Positions 53,184 to 61,169 of a DNA stretch of 64,000 nt are shown here, piece by piece. Under the pieces are notes generated by a model. The model was given only the letters and a program-made list of their open reading frames with translations. It did no database searches and was not told where the DNA came from. The position numbers and the translations under genes are program-made. The stretch is from JAIBJN01 sp963775625 (GTDB lineage Bacteria > Actinomycetota > Thermoleophilia > Gaiellales > Gaiellaceae): contig CAVZJM010000003.1 in assembly GCA_963775625.1 (NCBI GenBank), positions 1 to 64,000 of the forward strand, read 5' to 3'. The first letter of the stretch is position 1. Each line of letters starts with the position of its first letter.

Positions 53184-54659
53184 TTAGGCGGCCGCGCCGA
53201 AGCCGCCGCCTCCGGGCGTCTCGATCGTCACCGACTGGCCCGCCTGGAGGGCCCTGCTCACCTTCGCCGGCGCCTCGTCCCCGTCGATGAGGTTCCGCCC
53301 GGGCGAGCCCGACTCGCCGCCTCGCGTTCCGCCCGGGCCTCGTTCGCGCCGCTCGCTCACGATCGAGACGCGGCACGGCTCGAGCGCCGTGATCTCCCTG
53401 ATCACGCCGTCGCCGCCCCAGAAGCGGCCCTTCCCGCCCGAGCCGAGCCGCAGCGCGTAGCGCTCGACTCGCAGCGGATAGGAGAGCTCCAGCGCCTCCA
53501 CCGGGGTGTTGAGGGTGTTCGACATGGCCACGTGCACCGCCGAGGGGCCGTCGGCCCCCGGGCAGGCGCCCTGGCCGCCCGCGATCGTCTCGTAGTAGGT
53601 GAAGCGGGCGTTTCCGAAGGTGAGGTTGTTCATGGTGCCCTGGCCCTGGGCGGGCACCGGAACCGCCTGGCCGAACGCGCGGAAGAGCACGTCGGCGATC
53701 CGGCTCGACGTCTCGACGTTGCCGGCGACGACGGCCGCCGGACGGCGCGCGTTGACGAGCGACCCCTCAGGGGCCGTCACGGTGACCGGCGCGAACGCGC
53801 CCCCGGACGCGGGAACGTCGGGATCGGTGAGGCAGCGGACGACGAAATACGAGGCGGAGCGGGTGACGGCGATGGGGCAGTTGAGATTCCCGGGATGCTG
53901 GGAGGCGGTGCCGGAGAAGTCGATCGCCACGGTCTCGCCGGCGATCGTGACCGCGGCGCGGAGGATCAGCTCGCCCTCGGGAGCCTCGAGGACGTCGACT
54001 GCCTCGTAGCGGCCGTCCGGAAGCCCGGCGATCTCCGCGCGCACGCGCCGCTCCGAGTATGCGTACAGCTCGTCCATCGCGTCGGCGACCCGATCGCGGC
54101 CCCGCAGGTCGCAGAGCTCGGCGAGCCGCTGCTCCGCGAGGCGGTGGGCGCCAAGCTGGGCGCGCAGGTCTCCCCGGCGCTCGTCGGGGTTTCGCATGTT
54201 GGCGAGGAGGATGGTGACGACCTCGTCCGTGAGCCTGACGGGTGGAACGACCAGCCCTTCCTGGTAGAGATCGGTCGAGCCGGCGGGCAGGCTCGCGGGC
54301 TCGGCGCCGCCGACGTCCGCGTAGTGCGCGCGGGAGACCGCGTAGCCGAGGTCGGTGCGCGAGACGAGCGTGATGTCGGGCAGGTGCGTCCCGCCGGTGA
54401 AGGGATCGTTGACGACGAAGACATCGCCGGGCCGCGGGGCGTGCTCACGCACGGCTGCGACGGCCTCCGGCATGGCGCCCAGATGGACGGGGATGTGCTC
54501 GGCCTGGGCGATCATCCGGCCGTCCTCCGCGAAGAGGGCCGTCGAGCAGTCGCGCCGCTCCTTGATGTTCGCGGAGAAGGCCGCACGGACGAGCGCGGCG
54601 CCCATCTCCTCCGCAACGGCCCGAAGGGCGCTGCCGAGAACTTGGAGCTCGATATTCAC
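53184..54659 (-). CDS. hyuB: Hydantoinase/oxoprolinase subunit B
   Basis: A 491-residue subunit of an ATP-dependent hydantoinase or 5-oxoprolinase-type amidohydrolase. Family motifs are FSANIKERRDCSTALFAEDG, RMIAQAEHIPVHLGAMPEAV, FVVNDPFTGGTHLPDITLVS and GGQGACPGADGPSAVHVAMS, with GGFGAAA at the end. The subunits act together on cyclic amides; whether the substrate is a hydantoin, oxoproline or N-methylhydantoin is not visible. GTG 54659 is seven bases after the hyuA stop, so they form an operon. Confidence 0.92.
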   Translation of the reverse strand: MNIELQVLGSALRAVAEEMGAALVRAAFSANIKERRDCSTALFAEDGRMIAQAEHIPVHLGAMPEAVAAVREHAPRPGDVFVVNDPFTGGTHLPDITLVSRTDLGYAVSRAHYADVGGAEPASLPAGSTDLYQEGLVVPPVRLTDEVVTILLANMRNPDERRGDLRAQLGAHRLAEQRLAELCDLRGRDRVADAMDELYAYSERRVRAEIAGLPDGRYEAVDVLEAPEGELILRAAVTIAGETVAIDFSGTASQHPGNLNCPIAVTRSASYFVVRCLTDPDVPASGGAFAPVTVTAPEGSLVNARRPAAVVAGNVETSSRIADVLFRAFGQAVPVPAQGQGTMNNLTFGNARFTYYETIAGGQGACPGADGPSAVHVAMSNTLNTPVEALELSYPLRVERYALRLGSGGKGRFWGGDGVIREITALEPCRVSIVSERRERGPGGTRGGESGSPGRNLIDGDEAPAKVSRALQAGQSVTIETPGGGGFGAAA

Positions 54660-54666
54660 GGTCCCG

Positions 54667-56412
54667 TCACGCTCTCATGAGGGTCAGTGTGCTATTCCCA
54701 TCCCTAGCCCCCTCCCACCCGGGGGGCACCCAGCAGGTGGCGCCGTCGAGCTCCACGGCGGTCGGGCCCTCCACGGTGAGCGGCTCGCCGCCCCGGAGAT
54801 CGAGCTGGGGGCCCGGGGCGACTTCGGCGGTTCGAACCGCCACCAGCTCGATCTGGCGGCCGCGGTCCGCGTAGCCGTAGCGCTCCTCGTGCGCGCGATG
54901 AAACGCTTCGACCGGGTCGCCCTCGAGGGGTACCGTCAGCTCGAAGGACTGCCCTCGGTAGCGAAGGTCGACGGCACCGTGACGCGGCAGGAGGCCGGCT
55001 TCCTCGAAAGGGATCACGTATGAGCGCACCCGGTCGCGACGCTCGTCGCTGGCGACCAGGCCGAGCGCGGAGAGGACGCCGGCCGCGGCGGGGACGAGCA
55101 CCTTCGTGATGCCGAGCTCGTCGGCGAGCTCGCAGGCGTGGAGCGGCCCGGCGCCGCCGAAAGCCACGAGCGCGAAGTCCCGCGGATCGTGCCCGCGCTC
55201 GACGGAGACGAGCCGGAGCGCCCGCAGCATCTCTGCGTTGACGACGTCGATCACGTCCTGCGCGGCGAAGTCGCCGAGCGCGAGCTCCGCGGCCGCGCGG
55301 TCGAGCTCGAGGCCTCCGGCGAGGGTGCCGGGCAGGCGCCCCAGCACGAGGTTGGCATCGGTGACGGTGGGCTCCAGGCCGCCACGCCCGTAGCAGGCCG
55401 GCCCCGGGTCCGCGCCGGCGCTCTGAGGGCCGACCCGGAGCGCGCCGCCGCTGTCGCGCCAGACGATCGATCCTCCGCCGGCACCGACAGTCTGAAGGTC
55501 GACGGCCGGCAGCCGGACGGGAAAGCCGCCGAGCTCCCGCTCCGCCGCTCGGTGGACCTGCCCCTCGGCGATGAGGCACACGTCGGTCGACGTTCCGCCC
55601 ATGTCGAGCGAGATCGCGTTCTCGACGCCCGCCAGGGCCGCAACGCGCGCGGCCCCGACCACCCCTGCAGCCGGCCCCGAGACGAGCGCCAGCGACGGAT
55701 GGCGCGCGGCGTCGGCCAGGGTGCAGACCCCACCGGAGGAGAGCATGACGAGGGGCTCCGCGAGCCCGGCCTCCCGGCAGCGGTCTGCGAGCGACCACAG
55801 GTAGCCGGCGAGGACCGGCCCGAGGTACGCGTCGATCGCCGTGGTGGACGCTCGCTCGTATTCCCTGAACTCCGGCGCGATCTCGTGTGAGGCGACGACG
55901 TGCGCGTCCGGCAGGCGACGGCGCACCTCCTCGGCGACGAGTCGCTCGTGGGTCGAGTCGCGGAAGGAGAAGAGGAGGCAGATCGCCACTGCCTCAGCCT
56001 CGATCTCCGGCAGCGAGTCGAGGTCGAGCGGCTCGACCACGCCGTCGGGCCCCACTCGCTCGTGGACTCCGACGCACTGCTCCAGAGGGACGAGGGGCTC
56101 CGGATGACGGTCACAGAGGCGGTAGAGGTGCGCCCGGGTCTGACGCCGCAGGTGGAGGACGTGCTCGAAGCCGGCGGTGCCGACGAACGCCGTGCGGGCG
56201 CCCTTGCGCTCGAGCAGCGCGTTGGTGGCGATGGTCGTCCCATGGGTGAAGCGGTCCAGAGGTCGACCCCCGGCGCCCACTGCGGCGGCGGCCTTGATCA
56301 CCGAGTGCTCCTGCGCGCGGACGGTCGGCACCTTCGCAGTCCGCAGCTCGCCGCCGGCAAGGAAGACAGCGTCCGTGAAGGTGCCTCCGACGTCGATCCC
56401 GAGGATCGCCAC
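54667..56412 (-). CDS. hyuA: Hydantoinase/oxoprolinase subunit A
   Basis: The ATP-binding subunit, here 581 residues, somewhat shorter than the usual 650-700. It has the actin-like phosphate-1 motif GIDVGGTFTDAVFLAGGEL, FTHGTTIATNALLERKGART, ERASTTAIDAYLGPVLAGYL, ISLDMGGTSTDVCLI (phosphate-2), LQTVGAGGGSIVWRDSGGAL and GADPGPACYGRGGLEPTVTD. It hydrolyses ATP to open the cyclic amide with subunit B. The shortening affects the C-terminal part. It precedes hyuB on the same strand. Confidence 0.92.
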   Translation of the reverse strand: MAILGIDVGGTFTDAVFLAGGELRTAKVPTVRAQEHSVIKAAAAVGAGGRPLDRFTHGTTIATNALLERKGARTAFVGTAGFEHVLHLRRQTRAHLYRLCDRHPEPLVPLEQCVGVHERVGPDGVVEPLDLDSLPEIEAEAVAICLLFSFRDSTHERLVAEEVRRRLPDAHVVASHEIAPEFREYERASTTAIDAYLGPVLAGYLWSLADRCREAGLAEPLVMLSSGGVCTLADAARHPSLALVSGPAAGVVGAARVAALAGVENAISLDMGGTSTDVCLIAEGQVHRAAERELGGFPVRLPAVDLQTVGAGGGSIVWRDSGGALRVGPQSAGADPGPACYGRGGLEPTVTDANLVLGRLPGTLAGGLELDRAAAELALGDFAAQDVIDVVNAEMLRALRLVSVERGHDPRDFALVAFGGAGPLHACELADELGITKVLVPAAAGVLSALGLVASDERRDRVRSYVIPFEEAGLLPRHGAVDLRYRGQSFELTVPLEGDPVEAFHRAHEERYGYADRGRQIELVAVRTAEVAPGPQLDLRGGEPLTVEGPTAVELDGATCWVPPGWEGARDGNSTLTLMRA

Positions 56413-56440
56413 GGGGCACGTCTACCACTTCGGCCCGACG

Positions 56441-56980
56441 CTACGTCCCGTGGCGGCGCCGGAAGGAGCGCGCCTTCGTGCGGTTGCCGCACACCGCCAT
56501 CGAGCACCAGAGCCGCGAGTGATTGCGAGCGTGATCGTAGAACGCCCAGCCGCAGAGGTCTGCCCGGCACGCCTTCAGCCGGCGCCAGGTTCCGTCCGTC
56601 ATCGCGGCCGCGGCGATGGCGACGAGGCGCCCGAGAGCTCCCTCGAGCCCCGTCGCACCCGCTTCGAGCCGCACGCCCCCGGACGGGTCGAAGCGGAGCC
56701 TGAGCCGGCCCCGCTCGGCAGCCTGGTTGAGCGCGAGGGCGGCCTCCTTGCGCACGCTGACGCCGTTGTTCTCGAGCAGGAGGCTGCGGAGCGCCTCGCG
56801 CAGGCGGCGCGCGGCATGCAGATCGGCCGAGCTCGCGGACGTTCTCTGCCACAGGCCCCGTGCTTCGAGCCAGGCCTCCAGGGCTCGCGGGTCGGAGAGC
56901 TCGTCCGCGCCGCTCTCCAGGTCGAGGGTGTTGACGAAGGCCCGCACGGTCTCCAGCTCTCCGGGAGCTCGATCTCTCAT
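56441..56980 (-). CDS. CGNR zinc-finger regulator
   Basis: A 179-residue protein. The N-terminal two-thirds is a helical ABATE domain (FVNTLDLESGADELSDPRAL) proposed in this family to sense stress or ligand; the C-terminus is the zinc finger CRADLCGWAFYDHARNHSR then WCSMAVCGNRTKARSFRRRH with the CGNR motif. It is presumed to be a DNA-binding regulator. ATG 56980 is preferred over ATG 56986, because the minus-strand box TATCAT (56994-56989) lies eight bases upstream of it. It diverges from the cupin-glycosylase-azlCD operon, which it may control. Confidence 0.85.
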   Translation of the reverse strand: MRDRAPGELETVRAFVNTLDLESGADELSDPRALEAWLEARGLWQRTSASSADLHAARRLREALRSLLLENNGVSVRKEAALALNQAAERGRLRLRFDPSGGVRLEAGATGLEGALGRLVAIAAAAMTDGTWRRLKACRADLCGWAFYDHARNHSRLWCSMAVCGNRTKARSFRRRHGT

Positions 56981-56987
56981 AACCATC

Positions 56988-56994
56988 TATGATA
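56988..56994. promoter_or_regulatory. Overlapping divergent -10 boxes (TATGAT/TATCAT)
   Basis: Plus strand TATGAT (56988-56993) and minus strand TATCAT (56994-56989) share five base pairs inside CTATGATAG. The minus box serves the CGNR gene (eight bases to ATG 56980). The plus box serves the cupin operon, whose ATG 57028 has AGGAGG five bases upstream and hence a leader of about 28 bases. Confidence 0.5.
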
Positions 56995-57027
56995 GATCAC
57001 CGGTTATCGAACGACCAGGAGGCAGGC

Positions 57028-57447
57028 ATGCCCGACGCGCCCTACCGCGTGGCCCATGTGTCCGAGATCGAGACCCCGGCGGGAACCCGGCCCGGCGCGG
57101 CGCCCTGGCGGGCGGTTCGCCGGCACTTCGGCATCGGCTCGTTCGGGATCACGGCCTACGTCGCCGAGGCGGCCGGCGACCTGCTCACGGACGAGCACAC
57201 CGAGACCGAGGACAGCGGCACGCAGCACGAGGAGCTGTTCTACGTGGCCAGCGGGCGCGCCTCGTTCAGCGTCGGTGGCGAGACAATCGAGGCACCGGCG
57301 GGCACCTTCGTCCACGTCCCGGACCCGGCCGTCGTGCGGGGCGCAAGCGCGCTCGAGGCCGGCACGACGCTGCTCGCCGTCGGCGGCGAGCCGGGAAAGG
57401 CGTTCGAGGAATCGCCGTGGGAGCGGGAGTACTTCGATGGCGGCTAG
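57028..57447 (+). CDS. Cupin-domain protein
   Basis: A 139-residue cupin. The core is QHEELFYVASGRASFSVGGE with EAPAGTFVHVPDPAVVRGA; the first metal motif has lost one His (TQHEELFY), while downstream a Val replaces the usual His, so metal binding may be weak or absent. It could be a sensor of bound ligand rather than an enzyme. The ATG is set by AGGAGG (57017-57022). It is the first gene of the cupin-glycosylase-azlC-azlD operon and overlaps the next gene by 11 bases. Confidence 0.8.
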   Translation: MPDAPYRVAHVSEIETPAGTRPGAAPWRAVRRHFGIGSFGITAYVAEAAGDLLTDEHTETEDSGTQHEELFYVASGRASFSVGGETIEAPAGTFVHVPDPAVVRGASALEAGTTLLAVGGEPGKAFEESPWEREYFDGG

Positions 57448-58373
57448 CGCCTGGAGCGCGGAGCTCCCGCTCGTCGGGGCGGGCGGCGAGCCGGTCGACC
57501 TCCGGCGGTCGATCGAGTCGCACGGCCTCGTCGATCTCCCCCCGATGCGAATCGACGAGGACGGCCGCGCGCTCGACATCACCGTGCCGCTGCCGGGGGC
57601 ACGCCCGCGCACCGTGCAGCATCGCCCAGGGGAGTCCCGGGCACGCTCGCGTGAGCGTCGACGGCCGGGCGCCGGGTGCGCGCCAGCAGGGCAACGTGCT
57701 CGCGGCGGTCGCCCACGTTCTCCGGCTGGACGAGGATCTCTCCCCCTTCTACGAAACGGCAGCAGCCGACCCGGATCTGGCCTGGGTCGTGACGGGCGCG
57801 GGCCGGCTCGTGCGAAGCCCCACCGTCTTCGAGGAGGTCGTGAAGACGATCTGCACGACCAACTGCGCCTGGTCGGCGACCGAGCGGATGGTCGGAGCGC
57901 TCGTCGAGCATCTCGGCGAGCCGGCCGAGGGCGCGCCCGAGGGGCCGTTCGGTCGCGCCTTTCCCACGCCGGAGGCGATGGCCTCCGCGGACGAGTCCTT
58001 CTTCCGCGAGGTCGTGCGCGCGGGCTACCGCGGCGCCTACCTCCGCGCGCTCTCGGCCGACGTCGCCTCCGGTGCCCTCGACCTCGAGGCGCTCGGGCGG
58101 GCGAGCCGCGACGAGCTTCCGGACGACGACGTCGCGGCTCTCCTGCTGGCGCTCCCCGGCGTCGGCCCCTACGCGGCGGCGCACGTCATGATGCTGCTGG
58201 GCCGCTACTCCCGTCTCGTCCTCGACTCCTGGACGCGTCCGAAGTACGCGAGCCTCAACGGAGGGAAGCCGGTCAAGGACGCGGCGATCGAGCGGCGCTT
58301 CCGCCGTTACGGCCCCTACGCGGGCCTCGCCTTCTGGCTCGTGCTGACGCGCGACTGGGTTCCGGAAGGGTGA
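57437..58373 (+). CDS. HhH-GPD DNA glycosylase, AlkA/3-methyladenine type (one frameshift)
   Basis: Base excision repair enzyme for alkylated or oxidised bases. After the first 60 codons (AELPLVGAGGEPVDLRRSIE) the frame changes; removing the extra C at 57621 gives VQIAQGSPGHARVSVDG and a 311-residue protein. The glycosylase core has TICTTNCAWSATERMVGALV, the helix-hairpin-helix LLLALPGVGPYAAAHVMMLL and LVLDSWTRPKYASLNGGKP with the catalytic Asp. No Cys-rich iron-sulphur loop is present. Located between a cupin and the azl genes; the overlaps indicate an operon. Confidence 0.85.
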
Positions 58374-59026
58374 GCCCGGCCCGCTACCGCGACGGCGCGA
58401 GGAAGATCGCCCCCATCGCCGTCGCAGCCTTCGCCTTCGCGCTGAGCTTCGGCGTCCTCGCTCCGGCGTCGGGATTCGGCTCGCTGGAGGCAATCGTCAT
58501 GTCGGCGACGACCTTCGCCGGCTCGGCGCAGTTCGCGGCGGCGTCGATCCTGGGGGTCGGCGGCGGGATTCTCTCCGCGATCGTGGCCGCAACGCTCCTG
58601 AACGCTCGCTACGCGCCGATCAGCGTCTCGGTGGCGCCGGTCTTCGTCGGCGGCCCCGTGCGGCGCCTCTTCGAGTCGCAGCTGATCGTGGACGAGTCCT
58701 GGGCGATGTCGCGCCGGCCTGACGGCAGCTACGACCGGCGCCTGCTCGTCGGCGGGGGGCTCTTCCTCTACGTCTGCTGGGTCGGTGGCACGGCCGTCGG
58801 CGCGACCATCGGTGACGCCCTCGGGGATCCGTCGAGCCTGGGACTCGACGCCGCCTTTCCCGCACTCTTCCTCGCCATCCTGGTGACGCAGGTGCACTCG
58901 AGGCGGGCCCTCGCAGCGGCGGTGCTCGGCGGGACGATCGCCCTGGCGCTCCTTCCCGTCGCCCCGGCGGGAGTCCCGGTCGTCGCCGCGGCCGCAGCGT
59001 GTCTCCTCGGCTGGAGGCGGCCGTGA
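58370..59026 (+). CDS. azlC: Branched-chain amino acid exporter AzlC-like subunit
   Basis: A 218-residue membrane protein with about five or six helices. APIAVAAFAFALSFGVLAPA, MSATTFAGSAQFAAASILGV and LLNARYAPISVSVAPVFVGG are typical of AzlC, the large subunit of the LIV-E exporter family (BrnF in corynebacteria). It works with the small AzlD subunit encoded next. GTG 58370 overlaps the glycosylase stop (GTGA). Substrate assignment to branched-chain amino acids follows from family knowledge only. Confidence 0.9.
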   Translation: MSPARYRDGARKIAPIAVAAFAFALSFGVLAPASGFGSLEAIVMSATTFAGSAQFAAASILGVGGGILSAIVAATLLNARYAPISVSVAPVFVGGPVRRLFESQLIVDESWAMSRRPDGSYDRRLLVGGGLFLYVCWVGGTAVGATIGDALGDPSSLGLDAAFPALFLAILVTQVHSRRALAAAVLGGTIALALLPVAPAGVPVVAAAAACLLGWRRP

Positions 59027-59331
59027 GCGAAACGTGGATCGTCATCGGCACCGTCGGCGCGGCGACGATCGCGCTCAAGGCGGTCGGCCCGGTCCTCCTC
59101 GGCGGCAAGCCCTTGCCGGGCCACCTGACGGGCGTCGTCGCGCTGCTCGTGCCCGCGCTCCTCGCGGCGCTGGTCGTCACGCAGGTGGTCGGCGGAGACG
59201 AGGAGATCGTGCTCGACGCCCGCCTGGTCGGCCTCGGCGCGGCGGCCGTCGCCATCCTCCTCCGGGCCCCGCTCCTGGTCGTGGTCGCCGCCGCCGCGGC
59301 TGCCACGGCCCTCGTTCGGCTCGTCCTCTGA
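59023..59331 (+). CDS. azlD: Branched-chain amino acid exporter AzlD-like subunit
   Basis: A 102-residue membrane protein with three to four helices (TWIVIGTVGAATIALKAVGP; LTGVVALLVPALLAALVVTQ; LVGLGAAAVAILLRAPLLVV). The size, hydrophobicity and position directly after azlC identify the small subunit of the exporter. GTG 59023 overlaps the azlC stop (GTGA). The last gene of the operon; the region after it (59332-59538) contains only a short remnant. Confidence 0.88.
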   Translation: MSETWIVIGTVGAATIALKAVGPVLLGGKPLPGHLTGVVALLVPALLAALVVTQVVGGDEEIVLDARLVGLGAAAVAILLRAPLLVVVAAAAAATALVRLVL

Positions 59332-59371
59332 GCGGTCGGTCCGCCCGGATCGGCCCCGGCCGCCCTCTCGC

Positions 59372-59410
59372 CTATGCGGCAGCAACCAGTCGGTACCCCA
59401 CTCCCCGGTC
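59372..59410 (-). pseudogene. Tail fragment of an OmpR-type response regulator
   Basis: On the minus strand the last codons of a frame read RGVGYRLVAAA then TAG (59374-59372). The OmpR-family regulator at 61700-62401 ends with WGVGYRLVAAAA. The remaining upstream sequence does not match, so only the extreme end is left, possibly from a duplication or a lost relative. The match is short and could be coincidence. Confidence 0.35.
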
Positions 59411-59538
59411 GGCTGCACCTGTTTCGGAATGGGGGTAGTCTGACCTTTCCAGCCATGACGAGGGTACGGGTGATCTGTGGCCAGTCCGATCGGAGTTTCT
59501 CCCCGACCGAGACTGCTGGGCGCCCGGGCGACCGGGGA

Positions 59539-60333
59539 ATGAGCGCGATGACGCGACCCCCAAAGGCGCCGCACCTCGGCGTGGCGCTCGCGATTGCCCT
59601 CGTCTGCTTGGCATACGCGGGTGTTGCGAGTGCCCAGGTGGTTACCGAGCCGGTGAGCGAGCCTCCCGTGGCGCCTGCGGAACCGCCCGCAGAAGTGACG
59701 GACCCCGTGAGCGAGGCCCCCGCCGCGCCCGCCGAACCGCCCGCAGAAGTGACGGACCCCGTGAGCGAGCCCCCCGCGGCGCCCGCCGAACCACCCGCAG
59801 AAGTGACGGACCCCGTGAGCGAGCCCCCCGCCACGCCCGCCGAACCACCCGCAGAAGTGACGGACCCCGTGAGCGAGGCCCCCGCCACGCCCGCCGAACC
59901 ACCCGCAGAAGTGACGGACCCCGTGAGCGAGGCCCCCGCGGCGTCAGGGAGCGGCGACTCGATTGTCGTGATCAACCCCGCTTCGACCACACCGGGCATC
60001 GATGCGCCTTTCTCCGTGCCCTCGTCGGACTCATCTGCACGAGCCGTGAACGTCGGCGAGCCTTCAGCCCCCCGCCTGGATTCCGGCCGGAGCAAGCGTC
60101 CCTCGCCTTCAGTTCTCGATCCGCAGCGGCTTCCGCCGGCGCCAGCGCCAGCGCCAGCGCCTGCGGGCGCGGGAGCCTCAGGCGGTTCCGGCGGTGGTTT
60201 CTCCGGTGGCCTCTTCGCCGCCCTTGTCGGATCTCTCATTCTGGTGGCCCCTGGGTTGGGGCGGGTTGTGAGCCTGTCCCTTACTCCTGTGCGGGCACCT
60301 ACGCTCGTCGGCGGCCTCGAACGGCCTGATTAG
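59539..60333 (+). CDS. Exported proline-rich protein with 18-residue tandem repeats
   Basis: A 264-residue protein: signal peptide (LGVALAIALVCLAYAGVASA, about 13-32), then one partial and five near-identical 18-residue repeats of the form EPPAEVTDPVSEAPAAPA (about 36-137), a Ser/Pro-rich spacer, PAPAPAPAPAGAGASGGSGG, and a hydrophobic segment near the C-terminus (LFAALVGSLILVAPGLG) that may anchor it. Extended proline/glutamate repeats suggest a wall-spanning stalk. ATG 59539 is used; ATG 59551 is an alternative. A strong terminator follows. No family is recognised. Confidence 0.7.
   Translation: MSAMTRPPKAPHLGVALAIALVCLAYAGVASAQVVTEPVSEPPVAPAEPPAEVTDPVSEAPAAPAEPPAEVTDPVSEPPAAPAEPPAEVTDPVSEPPATPAEPPAEVTDPVSEAPATPAEPPAEVTDPVSEAPAASGSGDSIVVINPASTTPGIDAPFSVPSSDSSARAVNVGEPSAPRLDSGRSKRPSPSVLDPQRLPPAPAPAPAPAGAGASGGSGGGFSGGLFAALVGSLILVAPGLGRVVSLSLTPVRAPTLVGGLERPD
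59647..59949 (+). repeat. 54-bp tandem repeat, five copies plus a partial one
   Basis: Units begin at 59680, 59734, 59788, 59842 and 59896, each 54 bases, with a degenerate partial copy before them. The block gaagtgacggaccccgtgag is identical in all five units. Differences fall in the GCG/ACG codon and the GAA-CCG/CCA pair. The near identity points to recent expansion or homogenisation, and copy number may vary among strains. Confidence 0.9.
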
Positions 60334-60355
60334 CGCTTCCCCCGGGCGACTTGAG

Positions 60356-60389
60356 GCGCGGCGGGCCCTTGTGTCCCGCGGCGCTTTTT
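60356..60389 (+). terminator. Rho-independent terminator
   Basis: GCGCGGCGGG (60356-60365) pairs with CCCGCGGCGC (60375-60384), ten bases with one mismatch and a nine-base loop, followed directly by TTTTT (60385-60389). It lies 23 bases after the repeat-protein stop. It is the only hairpin with a T-run that I saw in the window. Confidence 0.7.
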
Positions 60390-60419
60390 CCGAGATGCCA
60401 AACATGGAGGAATGCGCTG

Positions 60420-61166
60420 ATGTCCAGCAATCGAAGTCAACAAAGCATTGGAGGGGGGCCCAAGAATGGGTCGGCGGGCCTCGCCACCAGGGGCACGCCA
60501 GATCCCAAGAAGGCGCCCCGCTCCCGACCGCTGACGACGGTCGTGCTCGATCGCGACCCAATCTGGTCGCAAGCGGTCGAGCGGGTTCTCGAGCGGCTCC
60601 ACATCAACGTCGTTGGCAAGGCCAGCTCGCCGAAGCGTGCGCTCGCGCTCATTGCCGAGCGCAAACCCGATCTGCTGATCGCCGAAATCGAGACAGGCGA
60701 TTCCGAGATCGACGGAATCGCCTGCCTGCGCCAAGCGCGAGCACGCGTGCCCGACCTCAAGACGATCGTGTTATCCAGGTCTGACGATCGAGAACAGATC
60801 CTGGCCGCCTTCTCTGCGGGCGCCCTGGCCTACGTCCACAAGACACACCCTGACGACCTCGCCATGGCGATCCGGCAGCTCTTCTTCGAGCACTCCATCC
60901 ACCTCGCCGGAGACCGGATCACCAACCCACAGAGGCAGTCGCCGCTTTCCCCTCGCCAGACCGAGATCCTCCAGCTCGTCGCTGAAGGACTGTCAACCGC
61001 CGACATGGCGAGGAAGCTGTGGGTAACCGAACAGACGGTCAAGTTCCACCTTGGAAACATCTACCGGAAGCTCGGCGTGTCGAACCGAACCGCGGCAGCC
61101 CGCTGGGCCTACGAGCAAGGCCTGCTCGCAGAGGAAGGCATGGCCAACAACCAACCATCAAGCTGA
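60420..61166 (+). CDS. NarL/FixJ-type response regulator with atypical receiver
   Basis: A 248-residue regulator: a basic N-terminal tail (about 1-40), a receiver domain (TTVVLDRDPIWSQAVERVLE; KPDLLIAEIETGDSEIDGIA; AGALAYVHKTHPDDLAMAI) and a LuxR-type HTH (LSPRQTEILQLVAEGLSTAD then MARKLWVTEQTVKFHLGNIY). The position normally held by the phosphorylated Asp is Glu (AEIETGD), while the acidic pair and the Lys are present, so it may act without phosphorylation or mimic the phosphorylated state. ATG 60420 follows GGAGG (60406-60410) by nine bases. No histidine kinase is adjacent. Confidence 0.85.
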   Translation: MSSNRSQQSIGGGPKNGSAGLATRGTPDPKKAPRSRPLTTVVLDRDPIWSQAVERVLERLHINVVGKASSPKRALALIAERKPDLLIAEIETGDSEIDGIACLRQARARVPDLKTIVLSRSDDREQILAAFSAGALAYVHKTHPDDLAMAIRQLFFEHSIHLAGDRITNPQRQSPLSPRQTEILQLVAEGLSTADMARKLWVTEQTVKFHLGNIYRKLGVSNRTAAARWAYEQGLLAEEGMANNQPSS

Positions 61167-61169
61167 GCT

